Assembly (NCBI GenBank): GCA_041687075.1
Contig: JAWLCO010000003.1
Span: 1-64,000, forward strand
DNA length: 64,000 bases
Reading direction: 5' to 3'
Source of the DNA: ZC4RG25 sp041687075
GTDB lineage: Bacteria > Pseudomonadota > Alphaproteobacteria > Rhizobiales > Hyphomicrobiaceae
Shown here one piece after another: positions 51,682 to 60,460 of this stretch. The notes under the pieces are model-generated. The model had not been told where the DNA came from. It saw only the letters and a program-made list of their open reading frames with translations, and did no database searches. Both the position numbers and the translations under genes were made by a program. How positions within the stretch are numbered: the first letter of the stretch is position 1; the number at the start of each line of letters is the position of its first letter.

Positions 51682-52986
51682 TTATGCGGCCGCCTTCACC
51701 TCCGCGGCCCGCGCGCTCTCCATAACGGCCGCCACGCCCATACCGCCAGCCGTGCAGACGGAGATGAGCCCGCGGCCCCCGTGCTGATCGAGCAGCTTGG
51801 CGAGGTTGGCCATGATGCGGGCGCCCGTGGCAGCGAATGGGTGCCCATAGGCGATCGAGGAGCCCTTAACGTTGAGCTTCGATCGGTCGATCGAGCCCAA
51901 CGGCTCGTCCTTGCCCAGCACCCGGCGGCAGTACTCCGGATCCTCCCACGCCTTGAGCGTCGACAGCACCTGCGCCGCAAAAGCCTCGTGGATTTCATAA
52001 AAGTCGAAGTCCTGCAGCTTGAGGCCGGTGCGATCGAGCAGACGCGAGACGGCGACCGTCGGCGCCATGAGCAGACCTTCGCCTTCTACGAAGTTGTTGG
52101 CGGCCGTCTGGTAGGCCGTGAGCCAGGCGAGCACCGGCAGGCCGCGCGCGGTGGCCCATTCCTCCGACGCGAGGAGCACGGCTGCGGCGCCATCCGTGAG
52201 CGGCGTGGAATTGGCTGCCGTCAGAGTTCCGCGGCCGGATTTGTCGAACACGGTGCGCAGCGTCGCCAGCTTGTCGAGACTGACGTCCTCGCGGATGTTG
52301 TTGTCGCGGAAGACGCCTGCGAACGGCACGACGAGGTCGTCCATGTAGCCGGACGCATACGCCTCGACGGCCTTCTTATGGCTTTCGTAGGCCAGCCGGT
52401 CTTGCTCGGCGCGCGGGATATGGAACTCCTGCGCCATCAGCTCGCAATGCTGCCCCATCGAGAGACCCGTCTGCGGCTCGCCGACCGAAGGCGGCTGCGG
52501 GATCAGCTCGGCCGGCGAGAAGCCTTTCAGCATCCTCACCTTGTCCCAGGTGGACTTTTGCTGAGCCATTTCCGTGAGGCGCTTCGCGAGACGCTTCGAA
52601 ACGACCACCGGGGCGTCGGACGTCGTATCCGAGCCTACGGCAATGCCGCTTTCGATCTGCCCCGATGCGATCTTGCCGGCAATGCTCATGGCGGCCTGCA
52701 GACTGGTGCCGCAGGCCTGCATCATGGTGATCCCCGGGGTCGATGGGGCAAGCTCCGTGCCGAGGACCGCTTCGCGCGCGAGGTTCCAGTCGCGCGAGTG
52801 CGTGACGACCGCGCCACCGACCACCTCGTCGATATGCACGCCCTGCAGGTAAAATTTCTCCACCAGGCCGTTGAGCGTACCTGTCATCATGTCAAGATTG
52901 GTGAGGTCGGCGTAGAGCGTATTGGAACGGCAGAAGGGGATTCGCACCCCGCCAATAACGGCCACACGTCGGAGCGTTTGGGTCAT
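51682..52986 (-). CDS. Acetyl-CoA acetyltransferase (FadI/FadA-type thiolase)
   Basis: A 434-residue thiolase. The nucleophile is Cys92 in MQACGTSLQAAM. YEIHEAFAAQVL carries the conserved histidine, and the C-terminal ISVCTAGGMGVAAV block carries the second catalytic cysteine. The length and the RTPFxR-like RIPFCRSNT start match the FadI branch that cleaves 3-ketoacyl-CoA in the last step of beta-oxidation. It is the third gene of a minus-strand fadE-fadJ-thiolase operon, separated from fadJ by a repeat-containing gap of about 130 bases. Confidence 0.94.
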   Translation of the reverse strand: MTQTLRRVAVIGGVRIPFCRSNTLYADLTNLDMMTGTLNGLVEKFYLQGVHIDEVVGGAVVTHSRDWNLAREAVLGTELAPSTPGITMMQACGTSLQAAMSIAGKIASGQIESGIAVGSDTTSDAPVVVSKRLAKRLTEMAQQKSTWDKVRMLKGFSPAELIPQPPSVGEPQTGLSMGQHCELMAQEFHIPRAEQDRLAYESHKKAVEAYASGYMDDLVVPFAGVFRDNNIREDVSLDKLATLRTVFDKSGRGTLTAANSTPLTDGAAAVLLASEEWATARGLPVLAWLTAYQTAANNFVEGEGLLMAPTVAVSRLLDRTGLKLQDFDFYEIHEAFAAQVLSTLKAWEDPEYCRRVLGKDEPLGSIDRSKLNVKGSSIAYGHPFAATGARIMANLAKLLDQHGGRGLISVCTAGGMGVAAVMESARAAEVKAAA

Positions 52987-53006
52987 CTAGCGTCTCCACT
53001 CGCATT

Positions 53007-53110
53007 CCCTCTCCCTGCTTGCGGGGAGAGGGTCAGGTCCGGGCGAGGCACTTGCGGCTGCCCCTCACCCCAGCCCTCTCCCCATTACGCTGCGCTTATG
53101 GGGAGAGGGG
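53007..53110. repeat. Pair of C/G-rich palindromic intergenic repeats
   Basis: Two hairpin elements, CCCTCTCCC-type arms facing GGGGAGAGGG (53007-53032 and 53074-53109), fill the gap between fadJ and the thiolase gene. Similar CCCTCTCCCC palindromes occur at 60413-60440, 62636-62671 and 62821-62858. They belong to a dispersed intergenic element typical of Rhizobiales. Confidence 0.75.
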
Positions 53111-53114
53111 AGAT

Positions 53115-55136
53115 TCATTCAGCGGCAGTCCTTTGAGGTTCGCCTGCTTCGCCCGCAGCCTCTGTCGCCTTGTAATGCAGCGGCCCGCCGCGGAAGGGCG
53201 CGAATCCGGTACCGAAGATCACACCCGCATCGATCAGGTCCGCGTTCGCAACCACGCCCTCGTCCCGGCAGCGCTCACATTCGGCAATCAGCGGTGCGAT
53301 CAGCTCGCGGCCGAGGCGTTGCAACTCCGCCTTGTCATAGGTCTTGTCGGCCTTTTGCGGCCGGTCGTCCTTCCACACGTAGAAGCCTTCGCCGGACTTC
53401 TTGCCGAGCTTGCCCTGGCTCACCATCCGGTCGAGCTCGGTGCCGCCTTCGCCAAAGTTCAGAATTCGCCCCACATGGGCGCACACGTCGAGGCCAACCG
53501 TATCGGCCAATTCGATTGGCCCCATCGGCATTCCGAATGTGCGCGCGGCTTCGTCGATCTTTTCCTTTTCCTCGCCCGCCTGAAGCCGCTGCATGGCGCC
53601 CGTGAGGTACGGTGCCAACACACGGTTCACGAGGAAGCCGGGCACGCTCTTCACGATCAGCGGGAACTTGTCGATGGCGGTGACGAACGCCGCGCCTTTC
53701 TTCAGCTCCTCCTCGCGGCTCGCCTCACCACGCACCACCTCGACGAGCGGCATGTGCGCCACCGGATTGAAGAAATGGAGGCCGATCAGCCGGCCCGGGT
53801 CGGCCAGCGGCCGGGCGATGTCCTCGATCATGATCGAAGAGGTGTTCGTCGCGAGCACGGCGCCCGGCTTGAGCTTGTCCTCGATGGATTTGAACAGCTC
53901 CTGCTTGACCTCGAGCTTTTCAACGACCGCTTCGATTACCACGTCGGCCCGCCCGATGTTGCGGCCTTGCGGGTCCCCGATGAGACGCGCCTTGGCCGCG
54001 TCGCGCTGCGCTTTCGTCTTGAACTTGCGGGCGAACAGCCTGCCTTGGGCCTCGATGCCCTTCTTGATCTGCTCCGGCGAAATGTCCTGCAGCGACACCT
54101 CCATGCCGGAAGCGACGCACCAGCCGGCGATGTCGGCGCCCATCGTTCCCGCGCCGATCACGTGCACACGCATCGGCTTCCAGCCGAGATCCTTCGGTGC
54201 CTGGGCTTTCAACATCTCCATCAGCCGGAAGACGCGACGCAGATTGCGCGAGGTCGAGCCGACCATCAGCGGTGCGAAGGCGCGCGTCTCGGCGTGCTTC
54301 AGCGCGTCGAGATTGCCCCCGTGCGTCTCGAAGAGATCGATCAGGCGGAATGGCGCGGGATAGTGATCCTCGCGCACCTTCTTGGCCGTCTCGGTGCGGA
54401 GCTTCTTCGCGAGCAGTCCGCGGGCCGGCCATCTGGCGAGAATGGCCTTGGCGATGCCTGCGGGCTTCGATTTCCGCCGCTGCAGCACTGCCTTGCGCGC
54501 CGCCCAGCGGAGCTGATGGCGGTTGTTCACCAGCTCATCGATGTACCCGAGGCCGCGCGCGACAGTCGCCCGGATCATCGAGCCCGTCAGCATGTTCTGC
54601 ATGGCGGAGAGCGGCCCGACCTGACGGATCGAGCGCGCGGTGCCGTTGAATCCGGGGAACAGCCCGAGCTTCACCTCGGGAAAGCCGACCCGAGTTGCAT
54701 CATCCCGCGTGGCGATACGGTAATGGCAGGCCAACGCCAGCTCCAACCCGCCGCCGACGCAGACGCCGTGAATGGCGCAGACGACCGGCACCGGCATACG
54801 CTCGATCCGGTCCAGCATCTCATTCACCGGGCGGATGGCGTCGATCACCTTGCTTTCGGTGTCGAGGGCGTCGAACTCACGGACATCGGCACCGACGATA
54901 AAGCCCTTCGGCTTGCCCGACATGAACACGAGCCCGTTGACCTGGCTCGACCGGGCGAGGCTTTCCACATGCCCGACAATGGCGCCCAGTTCCTCCAGCG
55001 GCCGCCTTCCCAGCGCATTGGCGCTTTCTCCCTCGCGATCGAAAATGGCCCAGGCGATCCCCTCGCGGTCGATGGAGAAGCGCCAGTCCTTCAGTTGCGT
55101 CATGTCCTGCGCCACGCCTGCCTCCTTGCCGCTCAC
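53115..55136 (-). CDS. Fatty-acid oxidation multifunctional enzyme (enoyl-CoA hydratase/3-hydroxyacyl-CoA dehydrogenase, FadJ-like)
   Basis: A 673-residue bifunctional beta-oxidation enzyme. The N-terminal crotonase domain (residues about 10-190) has KPKGFIVGADVREF and CVGGGLELALACHYRIA. After a linker, the 3-hydroxyacyl-CoA dehydrogenase domain opens with VHVIGAGTMGADIAGW (NAD-binding GxGxxG), followed by GLHFFNPVAHMPLVEVVRG with the catalytic His, and KSVPGFLVNRVLAPYL. It hydrates enoyl-CoA and oxidises the 3-hydroxy product. The start overlaps the fadE stop by four bases, and the thiolase gene follows after the repeat gap. Confidence 0.95.
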   Translation of the reverse strand: MSGKEAGVAQDMTQLKDWRFSIDREGIAWAIFDREGESANALGRRPLEELGAIVGHVESLARSSQVNGLVFMSGKPKGFIVGADVREFDALDTESKVIDAIRPVNEMLDRIERMPVPVVCAIHGVCVGGGLELALACHYRIATRDDATRVGFPEVKLGLFPGFNGTARSIRQVGPLSAMQNMLTGSMIRATVARGLGYIDELVNNRHQLRWAARKAVLQRRKSKPAGIAKAILARWPARGLLAKKLRTETAKKVREDHYPAPFRLIDLFETHGGNLDALKHAETRAFAPLMVGSTSRNLRRVFRLMEMLKAQAPKDLGWKPMRVHVIGAGTMGADIAGWCVASGMEVSLQDISPEQIKKGIEAQGRLFARKFKTKAQRDAAKARLIGDPQGRNIGRADVVIEAVVEKLEVKQELFKSIEDKLKPGAVLATNTSSIMIEDIARPLADPGRLIGLHFFNPVAHMPLVEVVRGEASREEELKKGAAFVTAIDKFPLIVKSVPGFLVNRVLAPYLTGAMQRLQAGEEKEKIDEAARTFGMPMGPIELADTVGLDVCAHVGRILNFGEGGTELDRMVSQGKLGKKSGEGFYVWKDDRPQKADKTYDKAELQRLGRELIAPLIAECERCRDEGVVANADLIDAGVIFGTGFAPFRGGPLHYKATEAAGEAGEPQRTAAE

Positions 55137-57634
55137 TCCGCCGCGGCTTTGCCGTTCGCGGCCTCAGAGTTGCGGCCGATGGTGATGTAATTGGGCCTGA
55201 GCTCGGCGGGATCGAAATGGTCCACCGCAATGGCACGGTCGGTCAATGTCTCGGCCTCTCGCAGCAGACGGCCCTCCGCCTCGGTCAGAAAGCCTGCACG
55301 GACCGCGTCGCCGATCCAATCGATGCCGTGGAACCGGCGGATCTGGCCGGCCCGGATGGCGCGCTCGACCTTCTTCTCGGCCTCCTCGGCGGCGACGACC
55401 TTCTCGAAGGCCACTTCGAGCAGCCCTGTCGGATCGCGCGGGTCGTGGGAGACGAAAATGTAGCGCGTCAGCCGCTCCCTCACCTGACCCGGCACCGTCA
55501 CGAGCTTGACGGCCTCTTTGCCAAGCCGGTCAGGTGCCGGCCGGAAGCGGCGACCCAGCGGGAATACGAGGACCCGCATCAACATGCGCGCCCAGACTAC
55601 GGGGAAGTTGTCTATCGCGCCCGCTATGGCCTCCTGGAACCGGTGGAGGCCATTTCGTGCAGCGAGCTCCACAATCGGGCGATCGGATTCGAGCCGTCCG
55701 TCATCCTCGAATCGCTTCAACGCACAGGCGAGCAGATACAGTTCCGAAAGACCGTCTGCGAGGCGCCCGGTGATCTTCTGCTTCGTCTTGAGCCCCCCGC
55801 CCAGAAGTGCAACGCTCAGATCCGACACGAGTGCGAAATTGTGGCTTGCCCGCCAGAGCTGCCGATACCAATTCTCGACCCCGAACGCCTTCGGCGGCGC
55901 CGAGCCGAACACCCCGCCCGTGACATTGTGAAAAAAGGCGCCGAATACGTTGGCGATGCTGAACGAGATGTGGTCGAGGAACACCGGCTCGAAAGCCTTG
56001 AGGCCCCGTTTCGGATCCGGGTCCTGCGCTGCCTGCACCTCGCGATAGAGATAAGGGTGGGAACGCAAGGCACCTTGAGCAAACGTGATGAGCGTCCGCG
56101 TGAGAATATTGGCTCCTTCGACGGTGATGGCGACCGGCACCATCTGATAGGCCGACTGCAGATAGTTGGTCGGCCCGTCACAGATGCCGCGCCCGCCGTG
56201 CAGATCCAACGCATCGTTGACGGCACGACGCATGCGCTCGGTCGACTGATACTTCATCAGCGCACCGAGCACTGCCGGCTTCTCGCCGCGACTGACCATT
56301 GCCGCCGTCACCGCACGCCCGGCCTCGACCACGTAGGCGTTTTCAACAAGGCGTGCGAGCGGCTCCTCGAGCCCTTCCATCCGCGAGATCGGCAATCCGA
56401 ACTGCCGGCGGATGCGTCCGTAGGCCGTCGAGAAACGCAGCATCGTCTTGATACCCGCCGCCGATGAGGACGGCAGCGAGATGGAGCGTCCCGCCGACAG
56501 GCATTCCATCAGCATGCGCCAGCCCTGGCCGGCCATGGCCTGCCCACCGATGATCCAGTCGATGGGAATGAAGACGTCCTTGCCCCAGGTGGGCCCGTTC
56601 GGGAATGCTGCCCCGCAGGGCAGGTGCCGGCGGCCGATGCTCACGCCGGGATGGCTGGCGGGGATGATGGCGAGCGTGATGCCGATATCCTCGCCCCTGC
56701 CCAGCAGATTGTCCGGATCGAAGAGACGGAACGCGAGGCCGAGCAATGTCGCCCTCGGACCGAGCGTGATGTAGCGCTTTTCCCAGGTGACGCGGATGCC
56801 AAGCGTCTCCCGGCCTTCGTGCATGCCTCGGGTGACGTAGCCCACATCGCGCATGCCTGCCGCATCAGAACCGGAAGTCGGGCCGGTCAGGGCGAAACAC
56901 GGGATCTCCTCGCCCCGCGCCAGGCGTGGAAGGTAGTGGCTCTTCTGCTCCGGCGTGCCGTATTTCTCGATCAGCTCGCCCGGCCCCAGCGAGTTCGGCA
57001 CCATGACGATGGTGACCACGTCCGGAGAGCGCGAAGAGATCTTGCCCAGCACCAGCGATTGCGCCTGCGCCGAGAAGCCGAGCCCACCGTGCTCCTTCGA
57101 AATCAGCATCCCCAGGAAGCCGTGCTCCTTGACGAAGGACCAGATCTCCTCGGGGATTTCGCGCTCGCGGTTCCGGATCTGCCAGTCGTCGATCATCCGG
57201 CAGAGCTGCCCCGTCGGGCCGTCGAGGAAGGCCTGTTCCTCGGCTGTCAGGATCACCGGGGGAACGGTGCGCAGCCTGTTCCAGTCGGGGCGGCCAGAGA
57301 AAAGCTCCGCATCGAAGCCAATGGTGCCCGCTTCGAGCGCCTGCTGCTCCGTCTCGGATACCTTGGGCAGAACACGGCGGATCGTGCGGAACGCTGGCTC
57401 GACAATGAGTGAGCGGCGGACCTCCGGGATCGACAGGATGGCCAGTGCGACCGCGGGCAGCCAGGCGATCAGGCTCCAGAACCCGAGTTCGCTCGCCCCT
57501 CCGCCGGCCAGGCCAATCTGCCACGCGAAGGTGATTGCAGTAACCACTCCGGCCCAGACGGGCAGGCTCGCGCGCCGCATGGCAAGCAGGAACACGAGTG
57601 CAATCGCAACAACGGCAAACACCAACTGAGACAT
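55133..57634 (-). CDS. Membrane-associated acyl-CoA dehydrogenase (FadE-like)
   Basis: An 833-residue long-form acyl-CoA dehydrogenase of the FadE type. Two N-terminal hydrophobic segments (residues about 3-40) anchor it to the inner membrane. The catalytic core contains LTGPTSGSDAAGMRD, a variant of the usual TEPxxGSD, and LHGGRGICDGPTNYLQSAYQ. The C-terminal about 300 residues correspond to DUF1974-type extension. It performs the first oxidation of long-chain acyl-CoA. GGAGG upstream supports the ATG at 57634. It is the first gene of a fadE-fadJ-thiolase operon. Confidence 0.94.
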   Translation of the reverse strand: MSQLVFAVVAIALVFLLAMRRASLPVWAGVVTAITFAWQIGLAGGGASELGFWSLIAWLPAVALAILSIPEVRRSLIVEPAFRTIRRVLPKVSETEQQALEAGTIGFDAELFSGRPDWNRLRTVPPVILTAEEQAFLDGPTGQLCRMIDDWQIRNREREIPEEIWSFVKEHGFLGMLISKEHGGLGFSAQAQSLVLGKISSRSPDVVTIVMVPNSLGPGELIEKYGTPEQKSHYLPRLARGEEIPCFALTGPTSGSDAAGMRDVGYVTRGMHEGRETLGIRVTWEKRYITLGPRATLLGLAFRLFDPDNLLGRGEDIGITLAIIPASHPGVSIGRRHLPCGAAFPNGPTWGKDVFIPIDWIIGGQAMAGQGWRMLMECLSAGRSISLPSSSAAGIKTMLRFSTAYGRIRRQFGLPISRMEGLEEPLARLVENAYVVEAGRAVTAAMVSRGEKPAVLGALMKYQSTERMRRAVNDALDLHGGRGICDGPTNYLQSAYQMVPVAITVEGANILTRTLITFAQGALRSHPYLYREVQAAQDPDPKRGLKAFEPVFLDHISFSIANVFGAFFHNVTGGVFGSAPPKAFGVENWYRQLWRASHNFALVSDLSVALLGGGLKTKQKITGRLADGLSELYLLACALKRFEDDGRLESDRPIVELAARNGLHRFQEAIAGAIDNFPVVWARMLMRVLVFPLGRRFRPAPDRLGKEAVKLVTVPGQVRERLTRYIFVSHDPRDPTGLLEVAFEKVVAAEEAEKKVERAIRAGQIRRFHGIDWIGDAVRAGFLTEAEGRLLREAETLTDRAIAVDHFDPAELRPNYITIGRNSEAANGKAAAE

Positions 57635-57939
57635 CGGTTGCGCCTCCCCGTTCCTTGCCGCTTGCAGCGGCTCCGGATGGACCCGGCCAATAGAACTTAT
57701 GTAAGTGGTACGCGCAAAAAACGAATTAACGGCCGACCTCCCGCGGGCGTGGCAACTGTCCAGGGCGGGAGCGCACTGCACAAATATAGAACGTGACGCT
57801 CTCGCTTGCGAGGCGAATGCACGTTGGCACCGGATGGGTTATGCTACCGGTCAAGGCGCTCCCCGGCACGCCCTTCCGTTGCCAACCTGGTGCCGTAGCA
57901 ATATCTTGCGATGAAACTTGGCTTTCAGGGTTGACTTTG
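57635..57939. other. Divergent intergenic region between fadE and the ArsR regulator
   Basis: About 300 bases with an AT-rich patch near 57690-57730 (AACTTATGTAAGTGG and CAAAAAACGAATTAACGG), the best place for the fadE promoter. AACTTATGTAAGT contains a short imperfect palindrome (ACTTA/TAAGT). No gene is supported. Confidence 0.4.
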
Positions 57940-58296
57940 ATGGCGCAGGACTACGGCGCTGAGGAGGTTCAGACCGTCCCAAGCGACAAGATGCTGGCGG
58001 ACATGCAGTCGGCCGCCGTCGAAGCCGCCAAGATGCTGCGTTCCATCGGCAGCCCCTACCGGCTGATGATCCTCTGCCTTTTGATGGAGAGCGAGAAGAC
58101 CGTCAGCGAGATCTCGGAGGCCATCGGCGCCCGTCAAAGCCTCACCTCGCAGCACCTGACTCACCTGCGCCTGCACGGCCTCGTCCACGTCGAGCGGCGC
58201 GGGCATTTCGCCTACTACTCGCTCGCAGAGACCGTGGCCAAGGAAATCGTGGCCACACTCTATGCCCACTATTGCGCCGGCAAGATGCCGCGCTAA
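57940..58296 (+). CDS. ArsR family regulator, SqrR/BigR-like persulfide sensor
   Basis: A 118-residue winged-helix repressor of the ArsR family. The DNA-recognition helices are in ARQSLTSQHLTHLRLHGLV, followed by the wing ERRGHFAYYSL. Two cysteines, Cys46 (MILCLL) and Cys112 (AHYC), are 66 residues apart, exactly the spacing of the sulfide/persulfide-sensing pair in SqrR (C41/C107) and BigR (C42/C108). Classical metal-binding motifs such as ELCVCD are absent. The ATG at 57940 follows AGGG. A c-type cytochrome gene lies 66 bases downstream, as expected for a sulfide-oxidation unit. Persulfide sensing is inferred from the cysteine pair. Confidence 0.85.
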   Translation: MAQDYGAEEVQTVPSDKMLADMQSAAVEAAKMLRSIGSPYRLMILCLLMESEKTVSEISEAIGARQSLTSQHLTHLRLHGLVHVERRGHFAYYSLAETVAKEIVATLYAHYCAGKMPR

Positions 58297-58362
58297 ACTT
58301 CCCCTCGCCAGATCTTCCGGCCTGAAGGCCGAGCAAGCATCCGCTTGGGACGGAGGGAAGCG

Positions 58363-58686
58363 ATGGTGGGCTGGGTCGCGAGGGGCGCGATGGCTCTCGG
58401 CATTATCGCGGTAACCGGTATCAGCCAGGCCAAATCGACCGACCATCTCATGAGGCTTGGAGAGCACCTGGCGCAGGAATGCACCAGTTGTCATCGCATG
58501 GACGGAACCTATAACGGCATTCCCTCCATCGTGGGGCTCGAGCCGGAGGATTTCATCAACGCGCTCACGTTCTACAGGGACCGCGAGCGCACCAATCCCG
58601 TCATGGTCTCTGTCGCCGAATCCCTGAATGAAGAGCAGATCAGGGCGCTCGCACTGTATTTCGAGTCGTTGGGGAAGAAGAAGTAA
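58363..58686 (+). CDS. Small c-type cytochrome (FccA-like)
   Basis: A 107-residue exported cytochrome c. A signal peptide (ARGAMALGIIAVTGISQA) precedes the haem motif CTSCH at 40-44. The likely axial methionine lies in NPVMVSVAESL, and GIPSIVGLEPEDFINALTFY with MNEEQ-like LNEEQIRALALYFESL resembles the FccA subunit of flavocytochrome c sulfide dehydrogenase. GGAGG sets the start at 58363. It follows the SqrR/BigR-like regulator in the same direction and is probably co-transcribed. No FccB flavoprotein or SQR gene is in this window. Confidence 0.82.
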   Translation: MVGWVARGAMALGIIAVTGISQAKSTDHLMRLGEHLAQECTSCHRMDGTYNGIPSIVGLEPEDFINALTFYRDRERTNPVMVSVAESLNEEQIRALALYFESLGKKK

Positions 58687-58728
58687 TCGGGGTCCCTGGA
58701 CTCAACGAGCGCATCGCATCACCAGCCC

Positions 58729-59970
58729 TCACCGTTGCGAGGCGCGGATCGACATCGCATCGTCGAAAGCGGCGGCGAACTCGATGGAGCCCGGCTTCTT
58801 CACGTGGACGTCCATGATCGAGTCGAGCTTTTCGAGCAGCTCGGCCGCGGTCCGCTTGTGCACCACGGGGTTTCGCTCGTAGCCGAGCCGGGAGAAGAAA
58901 TTGGGTGTCGGCGCGGAGCGGCCGATGGGGGTCATCATTTCGAGACCGGTGCTCGGGCCGGCAAGGTTCATCAGCTCCAGCTCAGCCGGGGCGAGGTTCT
59001 CCCGTCCGGCCCTTTCCGCCACCGCGCGGACGCCTTTCAGCTTGATCACCTGAAGCATGGGGCCGATGTCACCGTCGAGGTTGAGCGCGTGAATGCCAAG
59101 CCCGTTGCGGGTAGCCGCAAACCGCATGTGCGCGTACCAGTCGTTCGGGACCTTCTTCGCGCTTGCCAGCATGCGCCGCAGGATACGGGCCTTCTTCTGC
59201 AGGGCTGCGGCCCGCGCCGCATCGATGCCCGGTGTCTCGGCCGTTTTCTCCAGGCGCGCGATGAACGTGGTGCCGTGCTTGACGAGCTCGTTGACCGAGT
59301 TGGCGTGCAGGAGCTGGGCGTAGCCGAGCGCGGTCGAGATCGGCGTGCCCCGCCCGGTCACCGGATTGACGCCGGCCTGCATATCGTGTGTGCCCCGGCC
59401 ACCCGTCTCGAGGGCGTAGACGCGCACGACCTGCTCCTTGCTGAGCCCGTGTGCCAGCGCCTCCAGTGCATAGCGCCGTTTGAACTCCTTCTCGGGGATG
59501 CGCTCCGGCACGAAGCCGTAAACCGTCTTCGCGCTTTCGAGAACATCCTCGACGCTCGGAACAGGCTTGCGCTCGACCGGCGGTTTCAGCTCGCCCCAGA
59601 TGCGGGCGATTCTTGATGGCAGCTTTGGCCCGGAGTATTCGGGCGGGAAGCTCATGATGTAGTCTTTCGAGCTGACCGATCGACCCGCCCTGATCTTCTT
59701 GCGCCGCTGAGTGCGCGTCGACTGCACCTTCTTCCAGTAGGCATCTCGGGCAGCCTCATGCTTTTTTTGCGCCGCATGCCACTCCAGAAAGACCCGGCGC
59801 TCGCGCGCGTCGAGCCGTTTGATCATGGCATCGACGCGATCGTCAGCCCGGGCCGAAGCTGGCGGGACAACCACCATTGCGGCGCAGACGAGCAGCGCGA
59901 CGAGGAGGGAAGCGGCAGCACGCTGGGCGAGCCGGCTGACGGGAGCAGTCGGAAGCAGTGCGTCGGTCAT
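58729..59970 (-). CDS. Exported protein with a lytic transglycosylase-like core
   Basis: A 413-residue protein with a signal peptide (RAAASLLVALLVCAAMVVVPP). A basic coiled-coil-like region (about 45-110) is followed by a segment resembling the SLT lysozyme fold: LAHGLSKEQVVRVYALETGG, where the Glu of ALETGG would be the catalytic acid, then GTHDMQAG and TALGYAQLLHANSV in place of GLMQI-type motifs. The C-terminal half has GYERNPVVHKRTAAELLEKL. The ATG at 59970 lacks a clear ribosome site; ATG 60003 is an alternative. Peptidoglycan cleavage is a motif-based inference. Confidence 0.65.
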   Translation of the reverse strand: MTDALLPTAPVSRLAQRAAASLLVALLVCAAMVVVPPASARADDRVDAMIKRLDARERRVFLEWHAAQKKHEAARDAYWKKVQSTRTQRRKKIRAGRSVSSKDYIMSFPPEYSGPKLPSRIARIWGELKPPVERKPVPSVEDVLESAKTVYGFVPERIPEKEFKRRYALEALAHGLSKEQVVRVYALETGGRGTHDMQAGVNPVTGRGTPISTALGYAQLLHANSVNELVKHGTTFIARLEKTAETPGIDAARAAALQKKARILRRMLASAKKVPNDWYAHMRFAATRNGLGIHALNLDGDIGPMLQVIKLKGVRAVAERAGRENLAPAELELMNLAGPSTGLEMMTPIGRSAPTPNFFSRLGYERNPVVHKRTAAELLEKLDSIMDVHVKKPGSIEFAAAFDDAMSIRASQR

Positions 59971-60122
59971 ACTGCGTTGGTTTGTCGCTGTATGTGGCAG
60001 CATGATGGCGCGCCCGGATCGGATTCGATGCAAGCCTGCCAGCGGTCTCCCGTTGCGCGTGCCGCCTCCTGCGGGCTAAGAGAGGCGGCGTTTGGTTTCA
60101 AACCCGGAACAAGCGAGGAACC

Positions 60123-60410
60123 ATGCAGGTCGACGAGGCGACCGTCCGGCGCATCGCGAGGCTCGCACGTATCAAGATTACCGACGAGGAAGCCCAGGAG
60201 CTGCCGAAGGAGCTCTCCGGGATTCTGAACTGGGTCGAGCAGTTGAACGAGGTCGACACGAGCAATGTCGAGCCGATGACACGCGTCGTGCCCATCAGCC
60301 TCAAGAAGCGCAAGGATGAGGTGACGGACGGCGGCATTGCCGACGACATCGTCAAGAACGCCCCCATGACCGACGACCACTTCTTCGTCGTCCCGAAGGT
60401 GGTGGAGTAA
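60123..60410 (+). CDS. gatC: Asp-tRNA(Asn)/Glu-tRNA(Gln) amidotransferase subunit GatC
   Basis: A 95-residue small subunit of the GatCAB amidotransferase. The pattern VRRIARLARIKITDEEAQEL near the N-terminus, LSGILNWVEQLNEVDTSNVE in the middle and PMTRVVPISLKKRKDEVTDG is typical of GatC. It stabilises GatA and bridges to GatB. The ATG at 60123 lies near AGCGAGGAACC. It is the first gene of the gatC-gatA-chorismate mutase-DUF559-gatB series and is divergent from the transglycosylase-like gene. Confidence 0.95.
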   Translation: MQVDEATVRRIARLARIKITDEEAQELPKELSGILNWVEQLNEVDTSNVEPMTRVVPISLKKRKDEVTDGGIADDIVKNAPMTDDHFFVVPKVVE

Positions 60411-60412
60411 CA

Positions 60413-60440
60413 CGCCCTCTCTCCGCTCGCGGGGAGGGGA
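60413..60440. repeat. C/G-rich palindromic intergenic repeat
   Basis: CGCCCTCTCTCCGCTCGC followed by GGGGAGGGGA forms a hairpin between gatC and gatA. It is a variant of the dispersed CCCTCTCCCC element also found at 53007-53110, 62636-62671 and 62821-62858. Confidence 0.65.
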
Positions 60441-60460
60441 ATCAGGAATCGAGAGCGACC

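Noticed and set aside
51208..55190. Very long open frames antisense to the thiolase and fadJ genes (over 600 and 700 codons)
   Set aside because: They are GC-driven shadows of well-supported genes; their translations are Arg/His/Leu-rich without any family motif.
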